NCBI GenBank assembly: GCA_964511185.1
Contig: CAZEDU010000034.1
Location: 1 to 41,843 of the forward strand
Length of the DNA: 41,843 nt
Direction of reading: 5' to 3'
From: CAZEDU01 sp964511185
GTDB taxonomy: Bacteria > Myxococcota > Myxococcia > Myxococcales > Myxococcaceae
The first letter of the stretch is position 1. Each line of letters starts with the position of its first letter. Made by a program: the position numbers and the translations under genes. This document shows positions 9,051-16,881 of the stretch, piece after piece. The notes below the pieces were generated by a model. That model did no database searches. It saw only the letters and a list, made by a program, of their open reading frames with translations, and was not told where the DNA came from.

Positions 9051-9955
9051 CCGCTGATGCTCTTCGACTCGACCCGGTTCCGCCCGCCGTGCTTCGCGCG
9101 GTAGAGGTACTGATCCGCCGCGCTGATCAGATCCTCCGGGTTGGCGATGTCGGAGTCGAGCAGGGTCGCGATGCCGGCGCTCACCGTCACGTGCAGCGGC
9201 GTGCCGCCGGCGTTGAACTCGGCGCCGGCGACCGCCTTGCGGCACCGCTCGGCGCAGACGATCGCCTTGTCCTCGGCCGACTCGCGGAGCAGCAGCGCGA
9301 ACTCCTCTCCGCCGTAGCGGGCCAGCACGTCTTCGGTGCGAATCGTCTCGGCGAGCTTCTGGGCCAGCCGCGCGAGCACCATGTCACCGACGATGTGGCC
9401 GAAGGTGTCGTTCACCTTCTTGAAGTGATCGACGTCGAACATCACCAGGCTCAACGGCACCCGGTGCCGCAGGCAGTAGGCGAACTCTTTCTTGAGCGCG
9501 TCGAGGAAGAACTTCTTGTTGTACGCGCGCGTCAGCCCGTCGCGAATCGCCGACTCGTAGATGCTGCGCTGGTAGCTCTCCTCCAGCTCGTCTTGGATCG
9601 AGAACTTGATGACGGTGTTGGAGCCGATCTGAATCTTGTCGCCGTCCGCCAGGGTCGCGACGTTCACCCGAACGCCGTTCAGGTACGTGCCGTTGGTCGA
9701 CCCCAAGTCGACGAGCTGAAACTCGCCGTTGATGCCCTTCATCACCTTGGCGTGCTTGCGGGAGATGCCGTCGTCTTCGACCTGGAAGTGCGCGTCGGTG
9801 GCGCGGCCCAAGACCATCTCGGGCTGCTCGAGCTTCTGCATGCGCCCGACGAACGCCTGCGACCTCCCGCTGATGACGATGAGATAGGCGCTCTGCTGCC
9901 GTTGCTTCTCGAGGAGCCCCGCAACTTGTTTGATGGACGTCTTCTCCTCAGCCAT
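9047..9955 (-). CDS. FHA-GGDEF diguanylate cyclase
   Basis: A 302-residue cytoplasmic enzyme predicted to make cyclic di-GMP. An N-terminal FHA domain (about 25-118) shows the phosphothreonine-binding signature: GR (50-51), SRKH (65-68) and GSTNGTYLNG (85-94). A GGDEF domain follows (DGLTRAYNKKFF at 139-150, metal-binding FDVD at 173-176, GGEEF at 215-219). An allosteric I-site RTED (206-209) lies exactly five residues before GGEEF, so product inhibition is expected. The FHA domain suggests control by Ser/Thr kinases, which are abundant in myxobacteria. The start is ATG 9955. The upstream region contains a duplicate of its own promoter -10/start segment (see repeat at 9943-10044). Confidence 0.96.
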   Translation of the reverse strand: MAEEKTSIKQVAGLLEKQRQQSAYLIVISGRSQAFVGRMQKLEQPEMVLGRATDAHFQVEDDGISRKHAKVMKGINGEFQLVDLGSTNGTYLNGVRVNVATLADGDKIQIGSNTVIKFSIQDELEESYQRSIYESAIRDGLTRAYNKKFFLDALKKEFAYCLRHRVPLSLVMFDVDHFKKVNDTFGHIVGDMVLARLAQKLAETIRTEDVLARYGGEEFALLLRESAEDKAIVCAERCRKAVAGAEFNAGGTPLHVTVSAGIATLLDSDIANPEDLISAADQYLYRAKHGGRNRVESKSISG

Positions 9956-9979
9956 GGGCGCACTCGATTCTACAGGGTC

Positions 9980-9997
9980 TGTCCGTCATAGCGGACA
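9980..9997 (-). promoter_or_regulatory. Stem-loop with the mini-ORF stop codon in its loop
   Basis: A perfect 6-bp stem (TGTCCG / CGGACA) encloses a 6-base loop, TCATAG on the plus strand. The loop holds the TGA stop of the upstream mini-ORF. It lies in the leader of the diguanylate cyclase gene, 24 bases before its start. A translation-coupled control role is possible but unproven. Confidence 0.3.
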
Positions 9998-10027
9998 TCT
10001 CCGGTGCTTGAAAATCTCCTCGGCCAT
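9986..10027 (-). CDS. Possible 13-codon leader ORF or start-region remnant
   Basis: Starts at ATG 10027 inside the distal copy of the 30-bp repeat and reads MAEEIFKHRRCPL before TGA. The first four residues equal those of the cyclase. It could be a true upstream leader peptide or the leftover 5' end of a deleted tandem copy of the cyclase gene. No separate Shine-Dalgarno sequence is visible; if transcription starts just after the -10 at 10039-10044 the message would be almost leaderless. Confidence 0.25.
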   Translation of the reverse strand: MAEEIFKHRRCPL

Positions 10028-10038
10028 GGGCGCGCTCG

Positions 10039-10068
10039 ATTCTAAAAGGGGGCCATCGGGGCCCGCAA
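10039..10068 (-). promoter_or_regulatory. Candidate sigma-70 promoter for the FHA-GGDEF gene
   Basis: On the minus strand TTGCGG (10068-10063) and TAGAAT (10044-10039) are separated by 18 bases. The -10 is part of the duplicated segment; the proximal copy (TAGAAT at 9972-9967) lacks a fitting -35, so the distal one is the better promoter. Confidence 0.4.
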
Positions 10069-10140
10069 GCCACTGAAACGCCTCGGGCCGCGTGTGTGCG
10101 CTTGCTTTACAAGGTGCGCACCGCGTGCCTAGAAGACCGC

Positions 10141-11055
10141 GTGCTTCGGCTCCGTTGGTCAGCGCTTGCGCTCGTGCTCGTCGCCGTGAGCGCTTCGGCG
10201 GTGACCTGCCACCGGGCGAGCGAGTCGCCGCCCTCGGCGCCGGGCACTCCCGCCGGCCCTGAACAGGCCGAACAGAAGGCACCGGCCGAGGCGTTGGCGC
10301 CCGCGGCGCAGCGCGAGCTCGAGGCGGTGCTCAACGACGAGTTCTGCTACTGCGGCTGCCCCCACACCTTGAAGGCGTGCCTGCAAGAGCACACCGGCTG
10401 CCGCCATGCGAAGCGGGCGCTCGCCCTCGCCCAGGCCGAGGCGGCCTCGGGCAGGCCGGCGGTGGAGATCATCCTCTTGCTCTCGCGCTACCACCAGTCG
10501 TTCGCGCAGGCGCGCGCCGCGCTGCCCATCGACGAGCGCATGTGCCAGGGCCCGGCCGACGCGAAGGTGACGCTGGTCGAATACTCCGACTTCGAGTGCC
10601 CGTACTGCGCCGCCGCGCGGCCCCTCCTCGAAGGCTTCGCGCGCGCGCGCGACGACGTCCGGTTCTGCTTCCTGCCGTTCCCGCTGAACGGTCACCCCAA
10701 CGCGCTGCCGGCCGCCCAGGCCGCGCTCTATGCGCGCGATCAGGGCAAGTTCTGGCCCATGCACGACAGCTTGTTCGAAAACCAACTTTCCCTGAGCGTG
10801 CCGATGATCCGCTCGCTCGCGGGCAAGCTGGGGCTCGACGCCGATGCCGCCGGGCGGGCCATCGCGCAAGGCAAGTACACCGAAGAGCTGATGCGCCTGA
10901 AGGAAGCGGGCAAAGGCGCGGGCGTCGACGCGACCCCCACCGTCTACGTGAACGGGCGTAAGCTCCTGCTCGGCCTTTCTCTGGAAGCGCTTCATCACAC
11001 GGTGGACGACGAGCTCGAGTGGCTCTCTCACCAGAACGCCTGGGCGGCAGACTGA
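10141..11055 (+). CDS. DsbA-family thiol oxidoreductase with N-terminal Cys-rich domain
   Basis: A 304-residue envelope protein. The start is taken as GTG 10141, which places a hydrophobic signal segment (LALVLVAVSASAVTC) directly at the N-terminus; that Cys could be a lipidation site, though the lipobox is imperfect. GTG 10096 is an alternative start. A short Cys-rich domain follows (FCYCGCPHTLKAC...HTGC) with a helical stretch somewhat like CcmH-type thiol domains. The C-terminal ~180 residues are a DsbA-like thioredoxin fold with active site CPYC and the cis-Pro motif DATPTVYVNG. It probably oxidises or reduces disulfides of exported proteins. The DUF4388 gene starts 2 bp after its stop. 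Confidence 0.88.
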   Translation: MLRLRWSALALVLVAVSASAVTCHRASESPPSAPGTPAGPEQAEQKAPAEALAPAAQRELEAVLNDEFCYCGCPHTLKACLQEHTGCRHAKRALALAQAEAASGRPAVEIILLLSRYHQSFAQARAALPIDERMCQGPADAKVTLVEYSDFECPYCAAARPLLEGFARARDDVRFCFLPFPLNGHPNALPAAQAALYARDQGKFWPMHDSLFENQLSLSVPMIRSLAGKLGLDADAAGRAIAQGKYTEELMRLKEAGKGAGVDATPTVYVNGRKLLLGLSLEALHHTVDDELEWLSHQNAWAAD

Positions 11056-11057
11056 CC

Positions 11058-12404
11058 TTGGACCCGCGCTACTCTCTCGACAACTTCGGCAACCTGACGC
11101 CCGACGACCCCGCCGGCCGCCAGGCGCTCGCCGAGAAGGGGTCGGGCCGTTTCACCCTGGTGAGGACGGCGCCCGATCTGCTGTGCCTGGTGCGCTCGCC
11201 CACCCAGGGCGGCCAGCTGCAGCCGCCCCGCGCGGTGCTGGTCGGCGATGTCTCCGCGTTCCCGCTCGCCGACCTCATCGCCCTGCTCGCGCAGTCGCGG
11301 TGGAGCGGCGTGCTGCGCACCCAGACGCCCTCGGGGGAGCGCTCGGTCTTCTTCAAGGACGGCGAGGTGCGCGGGGGCACGTCGGACGATCCGCTCGACC
11401 GCATCGGCGAAGTGATGGTGCGGCTGGGCTACGTCACGCGCGAGAAGCTGCAGGAGGCGCTGCTCGAGACGCCGCCGTCCAAGGTCGGGCGCTCGCTGGT
11501 GGAGCGCGGCGACCTGCAGGCCCACGACCTGTGGAAGTGCCTCACCGAGCAGGTGAGCGAGATCTTCCACGCGGTGCTGCTCTCGCGCGAGGGCGCGTTC
11601 TTCCTGCTCGATCAAGAGTTCGACGCGAAGACGGTGCACAGCCTGAACCTCTCGACCCAGAGCTTGCTGATGGACTCCATCCGCAAGATCGACGAGATGG
11701 CGCACTTCCGGCAGCGCATCCCGCACGCCCGGGTGGTGCTGCAGCGGCTGAAGACCGACGCGAACAAGCTCGAGCCTGAAGAGCAGCGCGTGCTGTCGCT
11801 GCTCGACCGCAACATGTCGGTCCTCGACCTGGGCAAGCTCGCCCGTCTGAGCGAGTTCGAGATCACCAAGGCGGTCTTCCGGCTGCTCGAGCTCAAGTGC
11901 GTCAAGGTCGTCGACACCGGCGCCCCGGCCCCCGCCGCCGAGCCGCCCGCGCAACCGTCGCAGCCGCCGGTGGCGCCGCGCCTCAAGCCGCCGGAGCGCA
12001 CCGTGCCCACGGTGGCCGCCGGGAAGGACGCCCGCGCCGTCGCCCGCACCTTCAATTTCATCTTCCGGGAGATCCGCGACGAGGTCGGCAAGCGCGGCAT
12101 GGAGAAGGAGTTCATCGCCGCCGCGAACGCCGCGCTGGTCGGGCAGGCGCTGTCGACCTCGCCGGTCATCGCGCCGAACCTCTCGTTCGACCTGGACGGC
12201 AACCTGTCCGAGCAAAGGCTGATCGAGCAGTACGAGCGCGTGAAGGCGCAGCTGGGCCCCGAGCCGCTCGCCGCGCTCCGCCAGGCGCTCTCGGACGTGA
12301 TGTTCTTCCTGCTCTTTCAAGCGGGAGAGCTGCTCGGCACGCGCGAGGACGAGAACCTCGCCAAGCGGGTGAAGGAGCTGCTCGCCACGCTCGATGGACA
12401 GTAG
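11058..12404 (+). CDS. DUF4388 (PATAN-like) domain protein
   Basis: A 448-residue cytoplasmic protein. Residues ~58-160 form a DUF4388 domain (LVGDVSAFPLADLIALLAQS, GVLRTQTPSGERSVFFKDGEV, DDPLDRIGEVMVRLGYVT), a module common in delta-proteobacterial signalling proteins. A helical middle part, a Pro-rich linker (about 300-330) and a C-terminal helical region with FNFIFREIRDEVGKRGMEKEF follow. I read the start as TTG 11058 (DPRYSLDNFGNL), which avoids a long overlap with the upstream gene; GTG 11019 is possible. Its 3' end overlaps truD by 11 bp. The role is unknown; the family suggests signal transduction. Confidence 0.85.
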   Translation: MDPRYSLDNFGNLTPDDPAGRQALAEKGSGRFTLVRTAPDLLCLVRSPTQGGQLQPPRAVLVGDVSAFPLADLIALLAQSRWSGVLRTQTPSGERSVFFKDGEVRGGTSDDPLDRIGEVMVRLGYVTREKLQEALLETPPSKVGRSLVERGDLQAHDLWKCLTEQVSEIFHAVLLSREGAFFLLDQEFDAKTVHSLNLSTQSLLMDSIRKIDEMAHFRQRIPHARVVLQRLKTDANKLEPEEQRVLSLLDRNMSVLDLGKLARLSEFEITKAVFRLLELKCVKVVDTGAPAPAAEPPAQPSQPPVAPRLKPPERTVPTVAAGKDARAVARTFNFIFREIRDEVGKRGMEKEFIAAANAALVGQALSTSPVIAPNLSFDLDGNLSEQRLIEQYERVKAQLGPEPLAALRQALSDVMFFLLFQAGELLGTREDENLAKRVKELLATLDGQ

Positions 12405-13389
12405 CGTGACGCTTCCAGGCTGCGGCGGCCTGCTCAAGGCCGCGCCGGAAGACTTCGAGGTCGAGGAGCTCCCGGCGTACCTGCCGAGCGGCGAAGGCGA
12501 GCACCTCTTCCTCTGGATCGAGAAGCGCGGCCGCACCACGCCGGAGGTCATCGACTCGCTCGCGCAGGCGTTGGGGGTGCCCTCAGCCGCCATCGGGCAC
12601 GCGGGCATGAAGGACCGCCAGGCGGTCACCCGGCAGTGGATCAGCGTGCCCGCGAAGGCCGAGCCGAGGCTGTCGTCGTGGAGCGACGACGCGGCGAAGG
12701 TGCTCGAGGCCAAGCGTCACCAGAACAAGCTCAAGCCGGGCCACCTCAAGGGCAACCGGTTCCGCATCCGGCTGCGTGAGGCGAGCCACCCGGAGAACGC
12801 CGCGCCCATCGTCCGAAGGCTGGAGGAGAGGGGCGTGCCGAACTTCTTCGGCGAGCAGCGCTTCGGGCGTCGCGGCGACAACTGGGCGCTGGGCAAGCGG
12901 CTGCTCCTGGGAGAGCGCATGCGGGTGAGCCGCTTCCAGCGGAAGCTCTACCTCTCGGCGCTGCAGTCCGAGCTGTTCAACCGCGGCCTCTCCGCGCGGC
13001 TCGAAGAGGGCACGTTCGATCGCGCGCTCGAGGGCGACGTGCTCAAGAAGACCGACTCCGGCGGCGAGTTCGTGTGCGAGTCACCCGAGGTGGAGCAGCC
13101 GCGGCTCGACCGCTTCGAGCTGTCGGTGGCGGGCCCCTTGTTCGGGCCGCGCATGACGCCGTCGCGCGGGGCGGTCGCCGAGCGCGAGCGGGCGCTGCTC
13201 GAGTCGGTGGGGCTGACCCCCGAGGCGTTCGAGCGCAGCGACGAGACCCAGGGCGCGCGCCGGCCCTACCGCGTGCGGCTCGAAGGCGCGCAGGTGGCGA
13301 CCGAGGGCAGCGACGTGGTGCTCTCGTTCGCCCTGCCGGCCGGGAGCTACGCCACGGTGGTGTTGGCCCAGGTGATGAAGGGCGGCTAG
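12394..13389 (+). CDS. truD: tRNA pseudouridine(13) synthase TruD
   Basis: Converts uridine 13 of tRNA-Glu and other tRNAs to pseudouridine. The 331-residue length fits TruD. Family marks are all present: an N-terminal EDFEVEELPAYLPSGEGEHLF, the catalytic motif GHAGMKDRQAVTRQW (the Asp after GMK is the nucleophile) and NFFGEQRFGRRGDN in the middle. The C-terminal LPAGSYATVVLAQVMK is the typical family ending. The start ATG 12394 overlaps the end of the DUF4388 gene by 11 bp, so translation may be coupled. A strong hairpin follows the stop. Confidence 0.96.
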   Translation: MDSSVTLPGCGGLLKAAPEDFEVEELPAYLPSGEGEHLFLWIEKRGRTTPEVIDSLAQALGVPSAAIGHAGMKDRQAVTRQWISVPAKAEPRLSSWSDDAAKVLEAKRHQNKLKPGHLKGNRFRIRLREASHPENAAPIVRRLEERGVPNFFGEQRFGRRGDNWALGKRLLLGERMRVSRFQRKLYLSALQSELFNRGLSARLEEGTFDRALEGDVLKKTDSGGEFVCESPEVEQPRLDRFELSVAGPLFGPRMTPSRGAVAERERALLESVGLTPEAFERSDETQGARRPYRVRLEGAQVATEGSDVVLSFALPAGSYATVVLAQVMKGG

Positions 13390-13410
13390 GCGGGCGGCGG
13401 CTGGAAAGAC

Positions 13411-13443
13411 GCGCGCCCGAGGGAGGTCGTCCCCCGGGCGCGC
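13411..13443. terminator. Hairpin between convergent truD and OmpA genes
   Basis: A 13-bp stem (GCGCGCCCGAGGG pairing with CCCCCGGGCGCGC, one mismatch) with a 7-base loop fills the 62-bp gap between the convergent stops of truD and the OmpA lipoprotein gene. There is no long T tract on either side, so it may act as a bidirectional but imperfect intrinsic terminator. Confidence 0.6.
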
Positions 13444-13451
13444 GGCCTTCG

Positions 13452-14516
13452 TCACTGCTCGATGATGTTGAACTCGGTGCGGCGGTTCTCGCGGCGGCCG
13501 GCCGCGGTGGCGTTGGAGGCGATCGGCCTGGTCTCGCCGTAGCCCACCGCCTCGAGCCGCGTCGGGTCGATGCCGGCCTTCACCAGCGCCGACATCACCG
13601 AGTTCGCGCGGTTCTGCGACAGCTTCAGGTTCGTCGCGTCCGAGCCGACGGAGTCGGTGTGGCCCTCCACGCGGATCTTCTTGATCTGCGGGTTGTCCTG
13701 AATCGCCTGCGCGACCTCTTTGAGGATCTCAAAGCTGTCGTTGCCGACGATCTTCGCCGACCCGGTGCGGAACTTGATCTGTTGCTTGATCTCGATCTTG
13801 TCCTTGGTGACGACGACCATCTTGTACTTGCGCGGGCAGCCCTTCTCTTCGGGCACGCCCGGCTCGTTCGGGCAGGCGTCGTCGGGGTCGATGATGCCGT
13901 CGTTGTCGGTGTCGGGGCAGCCCTGGTTCGCGATCGGGCCGGCGTGCATGGGGCACTTGTCGACCCCGTCGAGCAGGCCGTCGTTGTCGTTGTCCGGCTC
14001 GGGGCAGCCGTCTTCATCCTGGAAGCCGTCCATGTCCTCGGGCTGGTCGACGCAGCGATCCACCGGGTCGGGAATGCCGTCCTGGTCGCGGTCCTCGATC
14101 GGGCAGCCCTGGTTGTCGAGCGGGCCGGCGCGGTCGGGGCAGCGGTCGTCCTTGTCCAGCACGCCGTCGCCGTCCAAGTCGGTCTCTTCGATCTTGATGA
14201 CCGTCGGCTCCTTCACCACCACCTGCTTCGGCGCGCACTCCTTGGCCAGCTCGAGCGCCCGCTTGGTCGACGCATCGGCCTCGCGCAGGTGCTCGGCGGC
14301 GCGGTAGCTCGAGCCCTGGTCCAGCTCGGTGCTCGCGAACTCGAGGTTCGCCTCGGCGGTCGCCAGCTCGGCCGGCGCGCAGCGCTTGGCGCCGGTGCGC
14401 TTGGCCCGGTCGATCTCGGCCTTGATGACTTCGGAGTCCGCTCGAATCTTTCCGGCGCTCACGCAGCCGGCGGCGAGGACGAGCAGCGCGACCGCGGCGG
14501 CAGACAGGCGCGTCAT
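13452..14516 (-). CDS. OmpA-family lipoprotein with thrombospondin type 3 repeats
   Basis: A 354-residue outer-membrane-associated lipoprotein. The N-terminal signal ends in a lipobox (LLVLAAGC, Cys18). A helical region (about 20-100) precedes four Ca2+-binding TSP3 repeats rich in D-x-D-G-D motifs, each ending in a GCP-type segment (about 112-230). The C-terminal OmpA domain (about 235-354) carries the peptidoglycan-binding signature VEGHTDSVGSDATNLKLSQNR and GYGETRPIASN. It probably tethers the outer membrane to peptidoglycan. Its ATG overlaps the TGA of the upstream DUF4398 gene (ATGA), so the two form an operon. Confidence 0.95.
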   Translation of the reverse strand: MTRLSAAAVALLVLAAGCVSAGKIRADSEVIKAEIDRAKRTGAKRCAPAELATAEANLEFASTELDQGSSYRAAEHLREADASTKRALELAKECAPKQVVVKEPTVIKIEETDLDGDGVLDKDDRCPDRAGPLDNQGCPIEDRDQDGIPDPVDRCVDQPEDMDGFQDEDGCPEPDNDNDGLLDGVDKCPMHAGPIANQGCPDTDNDGIIDPDDACPNEPGVPEEKGCPRKYKMVVVTKDKIEIKQQIKFRTGSAKIVGNDSFEILKEVAQAIQDNPQIKKIRVEGHTDSVGSDATNLKLSQNRANSVMSALVKAGIDPTRLEAVGYGETRPIASNATAAGRRENRRTEFNIIEQ

Positions 14517-14893
14517 TGCGGCTCTCCCGTCGGAGCGGCGGGCTTGGGCTCAGGCTGCGCCGCCGGCGAGGCGGGCAAGGGCGGCGGGGCCTCGGGCTGA
14601 ACCTGGGCCAGCGCGGCCTCCTTCGCCTGGGTCGCGTACGAGAGCGCCTTCTCGGCGAGCGCCATGCCGACTTCGTATTGCGAGTAGCCCACCTCTTCAC
14701 GGGCCTTGTGAAGGTAGAGCGTCGCCGCGGTGAACTCGTACGGGGCGCGCTGCTCCGCGCCCGCCGTGCGCGCCGCCTGCAGTTGAACCTCGGCGTCGAT
14801 CAACACCGAGGTCGAGCGCACCGGGCCACAGCCCGCAAGCACGCTCAGAAGTGACAGCACCGACAGCACCGACCGAAGACGAGTCGCGCGCAC
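14513..14893 (-). CDS. DUF4398 lipoprotein
   Basis: A 126-residue lipoprotein. The start is GTG 14893, decided by a GGAGAG ribosome binding site 4-9 bases upstream. The signal ends with LSVLAGC. The mature part carries the DUF4398 pattern (YEFTAATLYLHKAREEVGYSQYEVG followed by a helical AEKALSYATQAKEAA) and a Pro/Ala-rich tail. Such proteins are often encoded beside OmpA lipoproteins, as here, where stop and start overlap by 4 bp. Its function is unknown; a periplasmic partner of the OmpA protein is a reasonable inference. Confidence 0.9.
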   Translation of the reverse strand: MRATRLRSVLSVLSLLSVLAGCGPVRSTSVLIDAEVQLQAARTAGAEQRAPYEFTAATLYLHKAREEVGYSQYEVGMALAEKALSYATQAKEAALAQVQPEAPPPLPASPAAQPEPKPAAPTGEPQ

Positions 14894-14930
14894 GTGCCTC
14901 TCCGGAAAGAAGGGGGCTCTTGACCTTTCT

Positions 14931-14959
14931 GTCGTACCAACCGCTCTCTGGACCGTCAA
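14931..14959 (-). promoter_or_regulatory. Candidate promoter for the DUF4398-OmpA operon
   Basis: On the minus strand TTGACG (14959-14954) and TACGAC (14936-14931) are 17 bases apart, about 38 bases before the GTG start. The -35 is near-consensus, the -10 weak. The same layout (TTGACG, 17 bases, TACG) precedes the crdB-like gene. Confidence 0.4.
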
Positions 14960-15060
14960 GAATTTGGCAAGAGGTTACGCGTACATAGCGGCGGCCTTTC
15001 GCGGCTCTGGCCTGCTCGCCTTGGCTTGGCCGCGCATCCTCTGAGATCGTCTGGCCCAAG

Positions 15061-16038
15061 GTGACCCTTCGCGCGCTGGTGCTTTCAAGCTGTCTGTCCA
15101 TCGGCGTCGCCGCCGCCCAGACGCCCGTCACCGCCTCGCGCGCGCAGTCGCGGCGGTCCGAGGCCCAGGGGCTGGTGCTGCAGATCACCGAAGGGCAGGG
15201 CGTGAACGCCGCCGCCAACCGGCTCAAGTACCTGGGCGAGGAGTCCTACGCCGCCGCCGAGCTGGCCTCCGCCCTGCACCACGCCGCCGACGACCGGCAG
15301 CGCGAGTGGTTGGTGGACGGGCTCGCGCTGCTCGAGTCGCGCGCGGCGGAGGCGGCGCTGCTCGCCGCGCTCAAGGACTCGAACGGCGCGGTGCGCATGC
15401 GCGCGCTGCAGGGCCTCGCCCGGCTCAAGAGCCAGGCGGTGGCGCAGCTGCGGCCGCTGCTTTCTGACCCGAGCTACGGCATCCGCCGCGAGGCCGCGCG
15501 GGCGCTCGGCGCGTCGGGACGAAAGGAGGCCGGGCCGATCCTCATCCGCGCGGCGCAGGCCGAAGGCGAGCTGGAGGCGCGCGCGGCGATGTTGATCGCC
15601 GTCGGGCAGGCGAAGGACGCGCGGCAGGTGCGAGCGCTCACCCAATTCCTTCGGCACTCGTCGGAGACCACCCGCACCGCGGCGGCCAAGGCGCTGTGCC
15701 TGCTCGGCGCGCCGGCGGGGTTCGCCTTCTTCGACGAGCGCATGAAGTCGGGCGACCGCCACGCGCGGCGGCAGGCGCTCGACCTGCTCGAGGACGTGCG
15801 GCACCGCTCGCTCCGCGCGCGCCTTTCGCCCTTGTTGAGCGACGAAGACCGCGCGCTCGCCGCGCACGCCGCGCGGCTGCTCTACCAGGCCGGCGATCGC
15901 ACGATGCTTGAGTGGCTGGTGCTGGCCTCGAACGGCGCGGAGGGCGACGAGAAGCTCGTCTACGAGAAGGAGCTCGAGCGGCTGCAGCTGTCGACCGAGG
16001 CGCGCCAGGCGATTCTGGGGAAGGTGGCTCGGCCGTGA
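15061..16038 (+). CDS. Exported HEAT-repeat protein
   Basis: A 325-residue protein with an N-terminal signal peptide (TLRALVLSSCLSIGVAAAQ) and helical HEAT repeats over most of its length (NGAVRMRALQGLARL, SYGIRREAARALGASG, ALAAHAARLLYQAG). HEAT repeats act as contact platforms; nothing points to an enzyme activity. The start GTG 15061 gives the proper signal peptide. It lies divergent from the DUF4398-OmpA operon with a 167-bp shared upstream region. Its TGA overlaps the GTG of the next gene (GTGA), so it is co-transcribed with the DUF1460 gene. It is distinct from the first HEAT protein at 6549. Confidence 0.87.
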   Translation: MTLRALVLSSCLSIGVAAAQTPVTASRAQSRRSEAQGLVLQITEGQGVNAAANRLKYLGEESYAAAELASALHHAADDRQREWLVDGLALLESRAAEAALLAALKDSNGAVRMRALQGLARLKSQAVAQLRPLLSDPSYGIRREAARALGASGRKEAGPILIRAAQAEGELEARAAMLIAVGQAKDARQVRALTQFLRHSSETTRTAAAKALCLLGAPAGFAFFDERMKSGDRHARRQALDLLEDVRHRSLRARLSPLLSDEDRALAAHAARLLYQAGDRTMLEWLVLASNGAEGDEKLVYEKELERLQLSTEARQAILGKVARP

Positions 16039-16859
16039 GCGCGCTCGCGCTGTGGTGCGTGGTCGCGGCCGCGACGCCGCTCCCGCCGGCGAAGTGGATG
16101 CAGCTGGGGCCCGCCGAGCGCGCCGCCGAGCACGCCCAAGCGGCGCCGCTGCCGCTCGAGGCGCGCATCGACTTCTTCAGCGAGGGGTTCCTGCGCACCC
16201 CCTACGCCGTCTCGCCGCTGGGCGAAGGGGAGGGCATCGACCCCGACCCGACCATCCGGTTCGACGCGGTGGACTGCCTGACCTTCGTGGAAGAGACGAT
16301 GGCGCTCGCGCTGGCGAAGACCGACGAGGAGGTCGAGCCGCTGCTCGAGCAGATCCGCTACGGCCAGAAGAAGAGCTACGTCGATCGAAACCACCTGATG
16401 GAGGTCGAGTGGCTCCCCGGCAACGAGCAGAAGGGGTTCTTGCGCAACGTGACTCGGCGCGCCGGCGGCGCCGACGTGCAGCGGGTCGAAAAGCACATCA
16501 CCTTGGCGACCTGGCGCTCGAAGACGTCGAAGGCGCTTCAGCTCCCACCCGAGCGGCAGCTCACCGGCCGCTTCGCGCTCGACGTGGTGCCGCTCGACAA
16601 GGCCTACGAGCGGGCCAGAGCGCTGCCGACCGGCACGCTGGTGATCATCGTGCGCGACGACAAGCCGCTGCTGCCCACGCGGGTGAGCCACCTGGGCTTT
16701 CTCATCCAGAAGAAGCAGCGGACCGTGCTGCGCCACGCCTCGCGCACGCACGGCCACGTGGTCGACGAGGACTTGAAGACGTTCCTCGCGCGGCACGGCA
16801 AGTACACGAAGAAGAAGATCACCGGGCTGTCGTTCTACGAAGTCGTCGCGCGGCCTTGA
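16035..16859 (+). CDS. DUF1460 family protein, N-acetylmuramoyl-L-alanine amidase-like
   Basis: A 274-residue exported protein with a signal-like start (LALWCVVAAATP). DUF1460 proteins have an NlpC/P60-type papain fold, and some act as peptidoglycan amidases. The presumed catalytic Cys81 sits in FDAVDCLTFVEETMAL, and the His is in RVSHLGFLIQKK near residue 219; both key residues are present. A YVDRNHLMEVEWLPGNE motif typical of the family is also seen. It starts at GTG 16035, overlapping the preceding HEAT gene by 4 bp. A role in cell-wall turnover with the HEAT protein as partner is an inference. Confidence 0.9.
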   Translation: MSALALWCVVAAATPLPPAKWMQLGPAERAAEHAQAAPLPLEARIDFFSEGFLRTPYAVSPLGEGEGIDPDPTIRFDAVDCLTFVEETMALALAKTDEEVEPLLEQIRYGQKKSYVDRNHLMEVEWLPGNEQKGFLRNVTRRAGGADVQRVEKHITLATWRSKTSKALQLPPERQLTGRFALDVVPLDKAYERARALPTGTLVIIVRDDKPLLPTRVSHLGFLIQKKQRTVLRHASRTHGHVVDEDLKTFLARHGKYTKKKITGLSFYEVVARP

Positions 16860-16881
16860 CCGCGCGAGGCGGACGCCCAGC

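Larger units (their letters stand above)
9943..10044. repeat. 30-bp direct duplication of the cyclase -10/start segment
   Basis: Two direct copies, 9943-9972 and 10015-10044, match at 28 of 30 bases and are 72 bp apart. Each carries, read on the minus strand, TAGAAT (a good -10 hexamer), a short leader, ATGGC and codons for MAEE. The proximal copy is the real start of the FHA-GGDEF gene; the distal copy starts a 13-codon frame. Flanking sequence outside the 30 bp is not similar. Confidence 0.85.

Noticed and set aside
13540..14200. Tandem DNA repeats inside the OmpA lipoprotein gene
   Set aside because: The repetition is explained by four protein-level TSP3 repeats, not by a DNA repeat array.
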